Below are positions 6,160 through 14,456 of a DNA stretch of 64,000 nucleotides, one piece after another; position 1 is the first letter of the stretch; each line of letters opens with the position of its first letter. The notes under the pieces are model-generated. The model had not been told where the DNA came from, searched no databases, and saw only the letters and a program-made list of their open reading frames with translations. Both the position numbers and the translations under genes were made by a program. The stretch lies in NCBI GenBank assembly GCA_017472665.1, contig JAFUOS010000013.1, positions 62,001 to 126,000 on the forward strand, read 5' to 3'. The stretch comes from Tyzzerella sp. Lineage in GTDB: Bacteria; Bacillota; Clostridia; Lachnospirales; Lachnospiraceae.

Positions 6160-9118
6160 GCTAAAAATGTTTTCATTGATTCTTGCTGTGGTAATGTTGG
6201 TTTCGAGTGTTCCTATTAGTGCCGTGCGTGCAGAAAACAGTGAGTATCCTTCGGAAGAGTGGTTTAAAGAACATTTTGAGGAAATCAATCAAAATGGTTA
6301 TTTTTGCGAGGATACTGCAAGCTTATACAGAAATCCTGTTACTTCCCCTGAAGACAAGATAGAGGTTTCCAAAGATTCATTACCAGAAGCTTTTGTAGTT
6401 CAATATAAGTATACAGAAGACAATGGCACCATGTGGTATATGCTTGACACGGAAAATTGGGATACACAATATTCTGAGTACGGCTATGTTTTGGCACAAT
6501 GTGTATCTATTGTTACTACAGAAGGTGACATTCCGGAAGATGTTTCGCTCAAACTTTCTGGTGTTACCGATGAGCAATCCAGTGCAATCCAAAACAGCAT
6601 TATCAATTATTCGGCATTTAAAAATTGCCATACAGTGAATTTCCAGGATGTCGATTTGAAATTTGTCGGGAGAGACGAAAATAGTCAGGAGTATGAGTGG
6701 CAGCCTGAGAAAGATGCTCCCGTTGCAGTTACTGTGACGAATGTGTGGGACACCACTTTGAATGAACCTATAGTGGACGTTTATCACATTTTAGATACTA
6801 AGGAAGCAATCGAAGATGCAAAAGACTCCGAAAATTTCTTCACCAGTACTAGTGCCGATTTACTTGCGGCGTATCCGAACGAAGCAGCGCTTGCGAAAGA
6901 AACTCTTTCCTTGGACAGTGAGGCAGTGCCATATGTGCTTCTTACAACTCGGAACGATTCCGTCTTATTTAACGAAGATGGCAGCGTCACTTTTGAAACC
7001 GATAGTTTCTCAGATTTTTGGTTTGCTAGTGGAGCAACAAATTCTACAACAAGCATTACATCGGGTTCTCATACTATATACATTGCTCCAGGGTATTCTG
7101 GGACACTTACTGTTGCCGATAGTGATGTGACACTAAGCACAACAACTCCTGCTGCTGGTATTACGGTTGGAACGACTGCAGAAAGCAATTCGACAACAGT
7201 TTCTGTTTCAGCGGATGCTGATAATGCAGTAATAGGCACTGAAAGCACGTTTACATTAACATGGAAAACAACGCAAAATCAAAATAAACCTAATAAACCA
7301 GGTACGAGTAGCGAGACTACCTATACAGCTACTATTACTGTAATAGTTGTTGATGAAGACGATTACGAAAAATACAAATATTTGGATAATTCAATCAAGC
7401 ATATTCAGGTTGATATTGAGGCGTCAGCCGTTATCTTGGGTTACAACAACGACGCAAGTACCGCAGTGGATTTGAATTTTACTTCAAGTACAAATTATAC
7501 TTTGACCCGAGTGATTGATGATGATAGTGAAGTTGGTTATTATTATCAACTGGTCTATGGCGATGTTACCATTACTGTTCGTATAGATGAAACACAGGAG
7601 TATCCGATTTATCCTACAACATTTGAAATTACTGGAATTTCAATAGAAGATGGACAGATTTCTTTTAATGGTACTTTTCCAGTTGGTACACAGGATAATC
7701 CTGTCAAATACAGCGTAACTGTTGAGACTACACTTTCTTTGACGCCTAATGATAAAACGCTGGCTGAAGATGTTGATGTAACACTATCGGATACGATTGG
7801 TTATTGGGATTCGGACAATGAGTGTCCTGGATTGGGGCATAACAAAACTGATTGGGAAACAGGTTCTGTGATTAATGGTTCTGGTATTGATCTTTCTAAG
7901 TTTCAAACTGGAGCGGTGTTGGGCGAAAATACGGTGTACGTCGTATTCAGCGGCCTCACCAAGATTGTTGAGGGGTATACGTTCTCCAGCGAAGAAACTG
8001 CAAGTCGTAACTTTGTATTTACTATTTATCGTCGTGCGAAAGGGAGTACGGATGCATGGGTCGCCTTTGATACCATTACTGTGACGGCAAACTCTGCTAC
8101 AACGACCACTACCATCAATGCTGAAGCTTCGAAGTATGATGTTAAGAATATTGCAAATTATGAGTTTAAAATTGTAGAAACAGGAAATAGCATTAGTGGT
8201 TATACTTGTACAGATGTAATCAAAATCAATGGCGAAACTTCAACGGATAATGTCTTTACTTGGACAGAGACGAAAGACACCACAAACAAGACCATTACAT
8301 ATTCAGTACAGATTACCTGCACCAATACATATGCGAAGGTAGTTTCTGGTCTAACTGTCAACAAGGTTGTTAATAAGGAAAATGAAGCAGATACTCTCCC
8401 AGCAGATGACATCTTTGAGATTGTTATCACCCCTACAACTTTAGAGATTGAGAATTCAATTTCCGAATTCAACGGTGGAAGTTATAACTATACAGTAGAT
8501 GGTGGTGCCGTGAAGACGGTAACCCCTGTTGATGGAACGAGCACAACGTTTGGTTCATTGAAGGTTTCTATTAAGGCAGGGCAGTCCATTAACTTCTCAA
8601 ATTTACCTGTGGGAAGCTATAGCGTAAAGGAAACAACAGGTGCTAATACCAATTACATTTATGATACGGATGTTCACAATGTTGAGTTGGAGGAAAGTAA
8701 GGAGGTAAAAGTTATATTTACTAATATTTATAAGCAACAGCAAACTTCTCTTACTATCAGGAAGACAGGTGCAGAGGCTATTGATGTGAATCAGACATTC
8801 TTGTTCCATGTTGTGGGGGATGATGTCGATTTAACAGTTACAACTCACGGTAATGGAGCTGTTACTATTACTGGTTTGAAGGCTGGTGGCACATACACTA
8901 TAACCGAAATTACAGATTGGTCTTGGAGATATGAACTTGATAATGTGACAACGGGACTTACTAATTTTGAATCTGTTACCAATGGCATTAAAGCAAAACT
9001 CTCCACAAATAGCGACGATAATGTTATTACATTTAGCAACAAGAGAGAAAAAAAACAGTGGTTAGATGGTGATAGTTCTTGTGTCAATGAGTTCACGGGC
9101 AAGAATAAAACAGATTAA
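6143..9118 (+). CDS. Large secreted surface protein with C-terminal Cna-B-like domains
   Basis: 991 residues. The signal peptide is of the ordinary type (hydrophobic core, then SAVRA|EN), so it is probably cut by standard signal peptidase, not SipW. The N-terminal half is unassigned. Thr/Ser-rich beta regions begin near residue 290. At least two Cna-B-like (SpaA-like) domains are suggested at the C-terminal end by KVVSGLTVNKVVN, NLPVGSYSVKETTG, SLTIRKTGAEAID and GLKAGGTYTITEIT. It ends in a hydrophilic tail (KKQWLDGDSSCVNEFTGK) with no visible sorting signal or membrane anchor. It probably acts as a fibre-associated adhesin or accessory protein of the TasA-like subunits. GAGGAGGGG precedes the start. 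Confidence 0.8.
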   Translation: MKKQNRLKMFSLILAVVMLVSSVPISAVRAENSEYPSEEWFKEHFEEINQNGYFCEDTASLYRNPVTSPEDKIEVSKDSLPEAFVVQYKYTEDNGTMWYMLDTENWDTQYSEYGYVLAQCVSIVTTEGDIPEDVSLKLSGVTDEQSSAIQNSIINYSAFKNCHTVNFQDVDLKFVGRDENSQEYEWQPEKDAPVAVTVTNVWDTTLNEPIVDVYHILDTKEAIEDAKDSENFFTSTSADLLAAYPNEAALAKETLSLDSEAVPYVLLTTRNDSVLFNEDGSVTFETDSFSDFWFASGATNSTTSITSGSHTIYIAPGYSGTLTVADSDVTLSTTTPAAGITVGTTAESNSTTVSVSADADNAVIGTESTFTLTWKTTQNQNKPNKPGTSSETTYTATITVIVVDEDDYEKYKYLDNSIKHIQVDIEASAVILGYNNDASTAVDLNFTSSTNYTLTRVIDDDSEVGYYYQLVYGDVTITVRIDETQEYPIYPTTFEITGISIEDGQISFNGTFPVGTQDNPVKYSVTVETTLSLTPNDKTLAEDVDVTLSDTIGYWDSDNECPGLGHNKTDWETGSVINGSGIDLSKFQTGAVLGENTVYVVFSGLTKIVEGYTFSSEETASRNFVFTIYRRAKGSTDAWVAFDTITVTANSATTTTTINAEASKYDVKNIANYEFKIVETGNSISGYTCTDVIKINGETSTDNVFTWTETKDTTNKTITYSVQITCTNTYAKVVSGLTVNKVVNKENEADTLPADDIFEIVITPTTLEIENSISEFNGGSYNYTVDGGAVKTVTPVDGTSTTFGSLKVSIKAGQSINFSNLPVGSYSVKETTGANTNYIYDTDVHNVELEESKEVKVIFTNIYKQQQTSLTIRKTGAEAIDVNQTFLFHVVGDDVDLTVTTHGNGAVTITGLKAGGTYTITEITDWSWRYELDNVTTGLTNFESVTNGIKAKLSTNSDDNVITFSNKREKKQWLDGDSSCVNEFTGKNKTD

Positions 9119-9135
9119 GAAAGGAGGCAGGCAAT

Positions 9136-9744
9136 ATGCACGAAACAAAACACTTAAAATCTAGAAAAAAAAGAAATACACGTGCCGTTCGCCAAAGAAT
9201 GACGGTACTGCTTGTCTCGTTATTTCTAACTGTCTTCGTTTCAATTGGAGCGGTTTTAGCATATTTATTTACTAAAACAGATTCAGTTGAAAATACTTTT
9301 ACTCCTGCAGATGTATCCTGCGATGTGGAGGAAAACTTTGATGGTACGACAAAAACTGATGTAAACATAAAAAATACGGGTGAAGTGGAGGCTTATATCC
9401 GCGCTACTGTCATTGTCACATGGGTTGCCGACGAGGGCGGTGTTGTGTATGCAACCAAGCCTGTAGAAGGTGAAGATTATATAATCACCTATTCTGATGG
9501 TGCAGATTGGATAAAAGACGCAAATGATTTTTGGTATTATATTTCCCCGGTAGGTGTCGGTGAAAGTACCACAGATTTAATTGAAAAGTGTATAGCTGCT
9601 GAGGGAAAAACACCAGAAGGTTATCACCTTTCTGTTGAGATTGTAGCTTCTGCGATTCAGTCGTCTCCAGAAACAGTAGTAGAGACTCAATGGGGTGTTA
9701 CAGTTGAAAATTACTTAATTACAGCTGTACCATCAGCGAACTAA
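9136..9744 (+). CDS. TasA/camelysin-like secreted protein 6
   Basis: 202 residues. A long basic N-terminal extension (about 20 residues, rich in Arg and Lys) precedes the SipW-type signal ending in GAVLAYLFTKTDSVENTFTP. The mature part has VNIKNTGEVEAYIRATVIVT and the closing EIVASAIQSSP...VETQWGVTV. AAGGAGG precedes the start. The extra basic segment before the membrane stretch sets it apart from the other five and may alter its membrane topology or release. Confidence 0.84.
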   Translation: MHETKHLKSRKKRNTRAVRQRMTVLLVSLFLTVFVSIGAVLAYLFTKTDSVENTFTPADVSCDVEENFDGTTKTDVNIKNTGEVEAYIRATVIVTWVADEGGVVYATKPVEGEDYIITYSDGADWIKDANDFWYYISPVGVGESTTDLIEKCIAAEGKTPEGYHLSVEIVASAIQSSPETVVETQWGVTVENYLITAVPSAN

Positions 9745-9756
9745 GGAGGTGCCGAT

Positions 9757-10419
9757 ATGAAAAAAATATTAAGTAAATCACTTTTTATGATTGCGGTGCT
9801 TGTTCTTATTATGAGCTGCTCAATGACAGCATTCGCTGCGGGCACAGTTACATACGATGGAAATGCAAAGAAATTCATCTTTGAACCAGGCAGTAAATAT
9901 TCACCTACCGACTTATTCACCGATTTCAAAGATGTTATGCCTGGCGACAGCATCACACAAAAAGTACACATCAAGAACGACGTATCTAATAATGTAAAAA
10001 TTAAATTATATATGCGTTCTCTTGGTGCACACGAAGATTCAAAGGAATTCCTCTCGAAGCTCCAGTTAAGAGTTTCTCAAGACGGAACTTCAAACTTGTT
10101 TGATGCTCCTGCCGATCAGACTGCCCAGCTTGCTGATTGGGTATATCTGGGAACATTTTATTCGGGAGCAGAAATTGATCTGAACGTCACTCTTGATGTG
10201 CCGATTGAACTTGGAAACGAGTATCAGAATGCAATCGGTTATCTTGACTGGCAATTCAAGGTCGAAGAACTCCCTGTAGAATCTAGCGATCCAAATCCAC
10301 CTCAGACAGGTGACACAACAAACCTTTCTCTTTATGTTGCCGTGGCTTGTGTGACAGGAATTGTTTTGGTTGTCTTAATAGGACGCAGACATGGAAAATC
10401 TAATCGGGAAACGATTTGA
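9757..10419 (+). CDS. LPXTG-like (PPQTG) wall-anchored protein
   Basis: 220 residues. The signal peptide ends in TAFA|AG. A single domain (about 30-175) carries FTDFKDVMPGDSITQKVHIKN, resembling the TasA-like strand motif. It is followed by a Pro-rich spacer and a sorting signal: PPQTG near residue 187, a hydrophobic helix and the basic tail RRHGK. A sortase should attach it to peptidoglycan, but none is encoded in this window. It is plausibly the wall anchor for the secreted subunits encoded upstream. AAGGAGG precedes the start, 12 bases after the previous gene. Confidence 0.85.
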   Translation: MKKILSKSLFMIAVLVLIMSCSMTAFAAGTVTYDGNAKKFIFEPGSKYSPTDLFTDFKDVMPGDSITQKVHIKNDVSNNVKIKLYMRSLGAHEDSKEFLSKLQLRVSQDGTSNLFDAPADQTAQLADWVYLGTFYSGAEIDLNVTLDVPIELGNEYQNAIGYLDWQFKVEELPVESSDPNPPQTGDTTNLSLYVAVACVTGIVLVVLIGRRHGKSNRETI

Positions 10420-10843
10420 AAAATTAGTGGTCGTTGAGCAGGTGAAATCAACTGCAAGCGGTCAACGTCAATGGCTGTGTCGGTGTGACTGTGGAGCAAT
10501 TACTTATAAGGCGACCGACACACTTAATAATGACGAGTATAGCAGTTGTCAGAAATGTGCGGGGAAATATGCAGCAGCAAAAGCAAGAGAGGGCGCTGGA
10601 TTTTTTGAGGGTACACAGATTTCGAAAATAAAGGATATGTCCCCAACTGCAGCGAATACCAGCGGTGTTCAAGGTGTGTATTTTGATAAAAGGCAGAATA
10701 AATGGAGAGCACGTCTAAGGTTCAAAGGGAAAATCATGAGCTTTGGCTCATTCTCACGCTTTGAGGACGCTGTATTTGCAAGAAAAATGGCAGAAAAAGA
10801 ATATTTTGGTACATTCCTTGAGGAAAACGACCTCAATAGATAG
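10391..10843 (+). CDS. AP2-domain DNA-binding protein
   Basis: 150 residues starting 29 bases inside the preceding gene in another frame. The N-terminal part (about 1-60) has GKRFEKLVVVE and a Cys pattern CRCDCG...CQKC, likely a small zinc-binding module. The C-terminal part (about 88-140) is an AP2-like DNA-binding domain with SGVQGVYFDKRQNKWRARL and the following FGSFSRFEDAVFA. Bacterial proteins of this type are often phage-borne or attached to homing nucleases, but no nuclease domain is seen here. Its overlap with the operon suggests co-transcription and a possible regulatory role, which is inference. Confidence 0.75.
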   Translation: MENLIGKRFEKLVVVEQVKSTASGQRQWLCRCDCGAITYKATDTLNNDEYSSCQKCAGKYAAAKAREGAGFFEGTQISKIKDMSPTAANTSGVQGVYFDKRQNKWRARLRFKGKIMSFGSFSRFEDAVFARKMAEKEYFGTFLEENDLNR

Positions 10844-10859
10844 GAAAGGATGACACTTG

Positions 10860-11096
10860 ATGAAGAAAAAACATATATTGCCGTTCATATGCAATGATGG
10901 ACGAAGTGCAGATATGGATTTGTGCTGTTTCTGCAAGAAACTGAAAGACCTACATCATTCTGGGGATTGTGAACACTACGAAGACGATTATGTTGACAAT
11001 GCCTGCCCTGGGTTTGTAGAGGTTGATGATGTTGGGAAGCGTGTTAATGAGATACTTGAGTGTCGTAGCAGCTCAAGTATAGATGGTAATGTTTAA
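10860..11096 (+). CDS. Small Cys-rich protein of unknown function
   Basis: 78 residues from the ATG at 10860. AGGAAAGGA ends nine bases upstream, and the in-frame TTG at 10857 is less likely. Cysteines occur in the patterns CNDG, DLCCFCKKL, GDCEHYED and NACPGF, suggesting a metal-binding fold. I do not recognise the family. It closes the operon just before a terminator. Confidence 0.6.
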   Translation: MKKKHILPFICNDGRSADMDLCCFCKKLKDLHHSGDCEHYEDDYVDNACPGFVEVDDVGKRVNEILECRSSSSIDGNV

Positions 11097-11115
11097 AATT
11101 AATAAAAAAGAAGGA

Positions 11116-11160
11116 AAAACGGAGTTTGACAGTTTGTGAAAAGTAAGCTTCGTTTTTTTT
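11116..11160 (+). terminator. Terminator of the matrix operon
   Basis: AAAACGGAG (11116-11124) pairs with CTTCGTTTT (11148-11156) with one G-U pair, and the 3' arm runs into eight T residues. It lies 20 bases after the last operon gene. Confidence 0.75.
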
Positions 11161-11183
11161 GCCTTATTTGTCTGTTATCTGAA

Positions 11184-11224
11184 TTATCCACATGCTGTGG
11201 ATAACTTTATTATTTTGTGGATAT
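11184..11224. promoter_or_regulatory. Cluster of three DnaA-box-like sequences
   Basis: A consensus DnaA box TTATCCACA (11184-11192) is followed three bases later by its exact inverse TGTGGATAA (11196-11204). A third site TGTGGATAT (11216-11224) has one mismatch. The head-to-head pair also forms a 9-bp-arm hairpin. No oriC genes are nearby, so regulation by DnaA or titration of it is more likely than an origin. Confidence 0.55.
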
Positions 11225-11245
11225 ATCGCATTTCACTTGAAGCTC

Positions 11246-11274
11246 TTGACTTAGAATGTTAGTATAATTATACA
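11246..11274 (+). promoter_or_regulatory. Promoter candidate downstream of the DnaA-box cluster
   Basis: TTGACT, a 17-bp spacer and TATACA. A better -10 hexamer, TATAAT, lies at 11263-11268 but is badly spaced from TTGACT. The nearest intact gene starts at 11447. Confidence 0.35.
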
Positions 11275-11307
11275 TTTTCAAACATTCAAATATTTCTAAA
11301 ATTCTAA

Positions 11308-11427
11308 AATTTTTATGGTGATTCGCCAGCTTATTTCAATGTTTGGACAAGAGAATATGTAGAAAGGGCGGATGTCTATGATTGTAAAAATCCTTATTTG
11401 AGTCTGTTGCTAGAAAAAGATATGTGA
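11308..11427 (+). pseudogene. Possible remnant open frame upstream of the Rpn-like gene
   Basis: An open frame without a start encodes 39 residues that look like real protein (YGDSPAYFNVWTREYVERAD, then VYDCKNPYLSLLLEK) and stops at 11425-11427. I do not recognise the family. It may be the last piece of a deleted gene. Confidence 0.3.
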
Positions 11428-11446
11428 TACAATAAGGAGGAAGAAT

Positions 11447-12466
11447 ATGTCTGAGAAGATAAAGACGCATTTAGCAAATAATGTAGAAGTTGCAGAAGCC
11501 AAGAGTCAACTTGATGAAAATGCAAAGCGTCTCTTGGCGAATAAACAGGTGTTGGCCTGGATTATTAAGTATACGATGGAAGAATTTAAAGACTATGAGT
11601 TGCGGGAAATTGAAGGGTGCATTGAAGGAGAACCTGAAATTGGTACTCATAAGGTCTATCCAGGTAAAGGAAAAACAGAAGCTATCATTGGAATGAATAC
11701 AGAAAGTAAAATTCCCAATGAGGGAGAGGCGACTTTTGATGTGCGCTGTCATGTCATTACAAAAGGAGAAAAACGCGTAAAGTTAATTTTGAATGTAGAG
11801 GCGCAAAAGAAATATCATGTGGGTTACCCGCCTGTTCTTAGAGGACTGTTTTATTGCTCTAGGATGATATCGGAACAGAAAGATACGGAATTCGTGAAAA
11901 ATCATTATGAAGATCTCAAGAAAGTTTATTCTGTCTGGATATACATGGATTCGCCGAATTATGCGGCGCATACGATTTCGGCATATACAATAAATCATAA
12001 GAATTTGTATGGCGAATATGAAGAAAAAGAACGGTATGATTTGATGTCAGTAGTGGCGGTACGTCTTGCAGTGGACAGGGAGCGTGACGGAGGTAATGAA
12101 TTACACGGCATGCTGGAAACGTTGTTTTCAAAGAAGCTAAGTGTACAGGCGAAAGAAGATAAACTGGAACATGAATTTGGAATGCGCATGACGGAAGAAG
12201 TGAAAGGAGGAGCAGAAGGTATGTGTAATTATAGTGATTGGGTAGAGGAAAGAGCAATCGAAAGTGGCATGAAACAAGGCATGGAACAAGGCATGAAACA
12301 AGGCATGGAACAAGGCATGAAACAAGGTGAAAAAAATCTACTTATAAGCCAAGTGAAAAAGAAATTGGATAAGAATTTAGCGGTAGAAGTGATTGCTCAA
12401 GAATTGGAGCAGGATATTAGCGTTATCCAAGACGTTATAGCTGAATTGCAAGACGGAAACCAATAG
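11447..12466 (+). CDS. Rpn-family PD-(D/E)XK nuclease / transposase-like protein
   Basis: 339 residues. The central region matches the Rpn/PDDEXK transposase-like family: EATFDVRCHVITKGEKRVKL with the E-x-Q element LNVEAQKKY, then YPPVLRGLFYCSRMIS. The C-terminal region has tandem GMKQGMEQ repeats (about 270-290), typical of this family, and an amphipathic tail (KKKLDKNLAVEVIAQEL). Family members promote recombination and spread as selfish or defence-linked genes, but this one's role is unknown. AAGGAGGA precedes the start. It stands alone between the accessory operon and a REP-like palindrome. Confidence 0.8.
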   Translation: MSEKIKTHLANNVEVAEAKSQLDENAKRLLANKQVLAWIIKYTMEEFKDYELREIEGCIEGEPEIGTHKVYPGKGKTEAIIGMNTESKIPNEGEATFDVRCHVITKGEKRVKLILNVEAQKKYHVGYPPVLRGLFYCSRMISEQKDTEFVKNHYEDLKKVYSVWIYMDSPNYAAHTISAYTINHKNLYGEYEEKERYDLMSVVAVRLAVDRERDGGNELHGMLETLFSKKLSVQAKEDKLEHEFGMRMTEEVKGGAEGMCNYSDWVEERAIESGMKQGMEQGMKQGMEQGMKQGEKNLLISQVKKKLDKNLAVEVIAQELEQDISVIQDVIAELQDGNQ

Positions 12467-12506
12467 AAACCCAAGGGACTGTCGGGAAATAGAGAGTTTA
12501 AAACAT

Positions 12507-12547
12507 GGGGACAGTGTGACTCACATTACATGAATCACGCTGTCCCC
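12507..12547. repeat. REP-like palindrome
   Basis: GGGGACAGTGTGA (12507-12519) pairs with TCACGCTGTCCCC (12535-12547) through one G-U pair around a 15-base loop. No T tract follows. Palindromes beginning GGGGACAG or GGGGACGG are common in Firmicutes as REP-type elements mobilised by Y1 transposases. No such transposase is in this window. Confidence 0.55.
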
Positions 12548-12647
12548 TATAAATTTAAAATTCAAAGCCCAATAGGAGTAATACTTCATTGAATCTGGGA
12601 AAACTTTATGATAAGATGAAACTAATTTGATGAAGTGAGGAAGAGCC

Positions 12648-13475
12648 ATGTTAATTATCGGTGCACACATGTCCGTTGCAAAAGGCTTAGACAAAGCAGC
12701 ACAGGACACAGTCAATATCAATGCAAACACCATGCAGTTTTTCAGCCGTAACCCAAGAGGCTCCAGCTTTAAAATATACAGCGAAAAAGAAATTGCCAAA
12801 TTTCAAGAGCTTCGAAAGGAATACCAATTCGGCCCGCTTCTTGCACACGCACCATACACATTGAACCTGGCGAGTGCACAGGAAAAAATATATGATTTTG
12901 CCTGCATGGTAATGCGGGAAGACGTTGCGAGAATGGACGCCCTCGGAATCGAATACATGGTATTCCATCCGGGAAGCCATACCGGCATCGGCACGGAAGC
13001 AGGCATTCAGAATATTATTCATGGATTAAATCAAGCAATAACTGGAAATGAAAATATAACTATATTACTAGAAACCATGTCTGGGAAAGGTTCTGAGATC
13101 GGTGTTACTTTTGAAGAATTAAAAGCAATTCGTGATGGCGTGACCCACCCAGAGAGAATCGGCGTATGTCTAGACACCTGCCACGTATTTTCAGCAGGCT
13201 ATGACATTGTAAATGACTTGGATGGCGTACTTGACGAATTTGACCGCATACTTGGATTAGATTTATTGAAAGCCATCCATATGAACGACAGTATGATGCC
13301 GTTTGGAGCCCGCAAGGACCGTCATGCGACGATTGGCGATGGTGAGATTGGTCTGGAACCATTATTAAATGTAATGCGGCATCCAAAACTGCAGGGGCTT
13401 CCAATTTATTTGGAAACACCACTTGAGGATGAAGGCCACAAAGAAGAAATGAAAATGATCAGGGAGATGTTGTAA
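12648..13475 (+). CDS. nfo: Endonuclease IV (AP endonuclease)
   Basis: 275 residues, the usual length for Nfo. It cleaves DNA 5' of abasic sites in base-excision repair. The zinc ligand motifs of the AP endonuclease 2 family are all seen: [31 protein letters not shown] and [20 protein letters not shown] precedes the start, and a weak promoter (TTGAAT-17-TAAGAT, 12589-12617) lies upstream. The stop overlaps the next start (TAATG), so the two genes are translationally coupled. Confidence 0.95.
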   Translation: MLIIGAHMSVAKGLDKAAQDTVNINANTMQFFSRNPRGSSFKIYSEKEIAKFQELRKEYQFGPLLAHAPYTLNLASAQEKIYDFACMVMREDVARMDALGIEYMVFHPGSHTGIGTEAGIQNIIHGLNQAITGNENITILLETMSGKGSEIGVTFEELKAIRDGVTHPERIGVCLDTCHVFSAGYDIVNDLDGVLDEFDRILGLDLLKAIHMNDSMMPFGARKDRHATIGDGEIGLEPLLNVMRHPKLQGLPIYLETPLEDEGHKEEMKMIREML

Positions 13476-14437
13476 TGGCAGATTACAAAACGCAGATGGA
13501 ACAGGTGATCGAGCCGTTTTTAAACCAATATCGGAAACAGTTCTGGTTAGAACGAGAAGAAGGAAATAGATTATACTGTCTTAGTTTCCGTCTGAAAGCT
13601 CCAAAGGGCGTGGTGCTTCTTTCTCATGGTTTTACAGAAAATGAAGCAAAGTACAAAGAAGTGATTTACCGCTTCTTAAAACAGAATTATACAGTGTATT
13701 TTATGGAACACTGCGGTCATGGACGCAGTTATCGTCTGGTCGAAGATTTGTCCATGGTCTATGTGGACTCTTATGAGCGATATGTAGATGATTTTTTGAT
13801 GTTTGCACATCGCGCAAAATCAGAAAATGCAAGACTCCCAATGTATTTGTTTGGACATTCCATGGGAGGCGGAATTGCGGCAGCAGTTGTGGCCAAGGAG
13901 CCGAATTTGTTTCAAAAAGTAGTGCTGTCCTCACCGATGATACGCCCATATGTTCCGAGTATCCCATGGCGTGATATACAGGCGCTTGTCAGAACTTTCT
14001 GCGCAGCAGGAAGGGAGAAGCACTATGTGATTGGACACGGACCATATGAAGGTCTTAAGACTTGGAAAAATACTGTATCTTCCATGCGGGAGGACCAGTA
14101 TAATTATTATCAGGAAATTCGGAGCAACGAACCGATGTTTCAGACGAACGGCGCCTCCTATGGCTGGATGCGTGCGGCGGTCAAGCTGAACCAGTATTTA
14201 CGAAGAGAAGCGCCGGGAAGAATTTGCATACCAGTGATGTTATTTCAGGCAGAACATGAGCGTCTGGTTTCCAATAAAGAACAGGTTCGTTTTATTCTGA
14301 ATCTGAGAGAAGAAGGATTGTTGTCTGCAAAGCTGGTAAGAGTCCCAGGTGCAAGACATGAAATTTTTAATGCCGAAAGACATACAAGAGCAGGTTATTG
14401 GAGAATGATTTTCCGATTTTTGGAAAAACAAAAGTGA
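13475..14437 (+). CDS. Alpha/beta hydrolase, lysophospholipase/monoacylglycerol lipase-like
   Basis: 320 residues with a serine-hydrolase fold. VVLLSHGFTEN gives the oxyanion-hole region, GHSMGGGIAAA holds the nucleophile Ser (near residue 130), and GARHEIFNAE holds the catalytic His. There is no signal peptide, so it is cytoplasmic. It overlaps nfo by one base. The family includes lysophospholipase L2 and monoglyceride lipases, and the exact substrate cannot be told. Confidence 0.85.
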   Translation: MADYKTQMEQVIEPFLNQYRKQFWLEREEGNRLYCLSFRLKAPKGVVLLSHGFTENEAKYKEVIYRFLKQNYTVYFMEHCGHGRSYRLVEDLSMVYVDSYERYVDDFLMFAHRAKSENARLPMYLFGHSMGGGIAAAVVAKEPNLFQKVVLSSPMIRPYVPSIPWRDIQALVRTFCAAGREKHYVIGHGPYEGLKTWKNTVSSMREDQYNYYQEIRSNEPMFQTNGASYGWMRAAVKLNQYLRREAPGRICIPVMLFQAEHERLVSNKEQVRFILNLREEGLLSAKLVRVPGARHEIFNAERHTRAGYWRMIFRFLEKQK

Positions 14438-14456
14438 CTTTAGGAGGAATGACAGA

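Noticed and set aside
11184..11224. The DnaA boxes as the chromosomal origin
   Set aside because: No dnaA, dnaN, rpmH or gyr genes are near and only three boxes are present.
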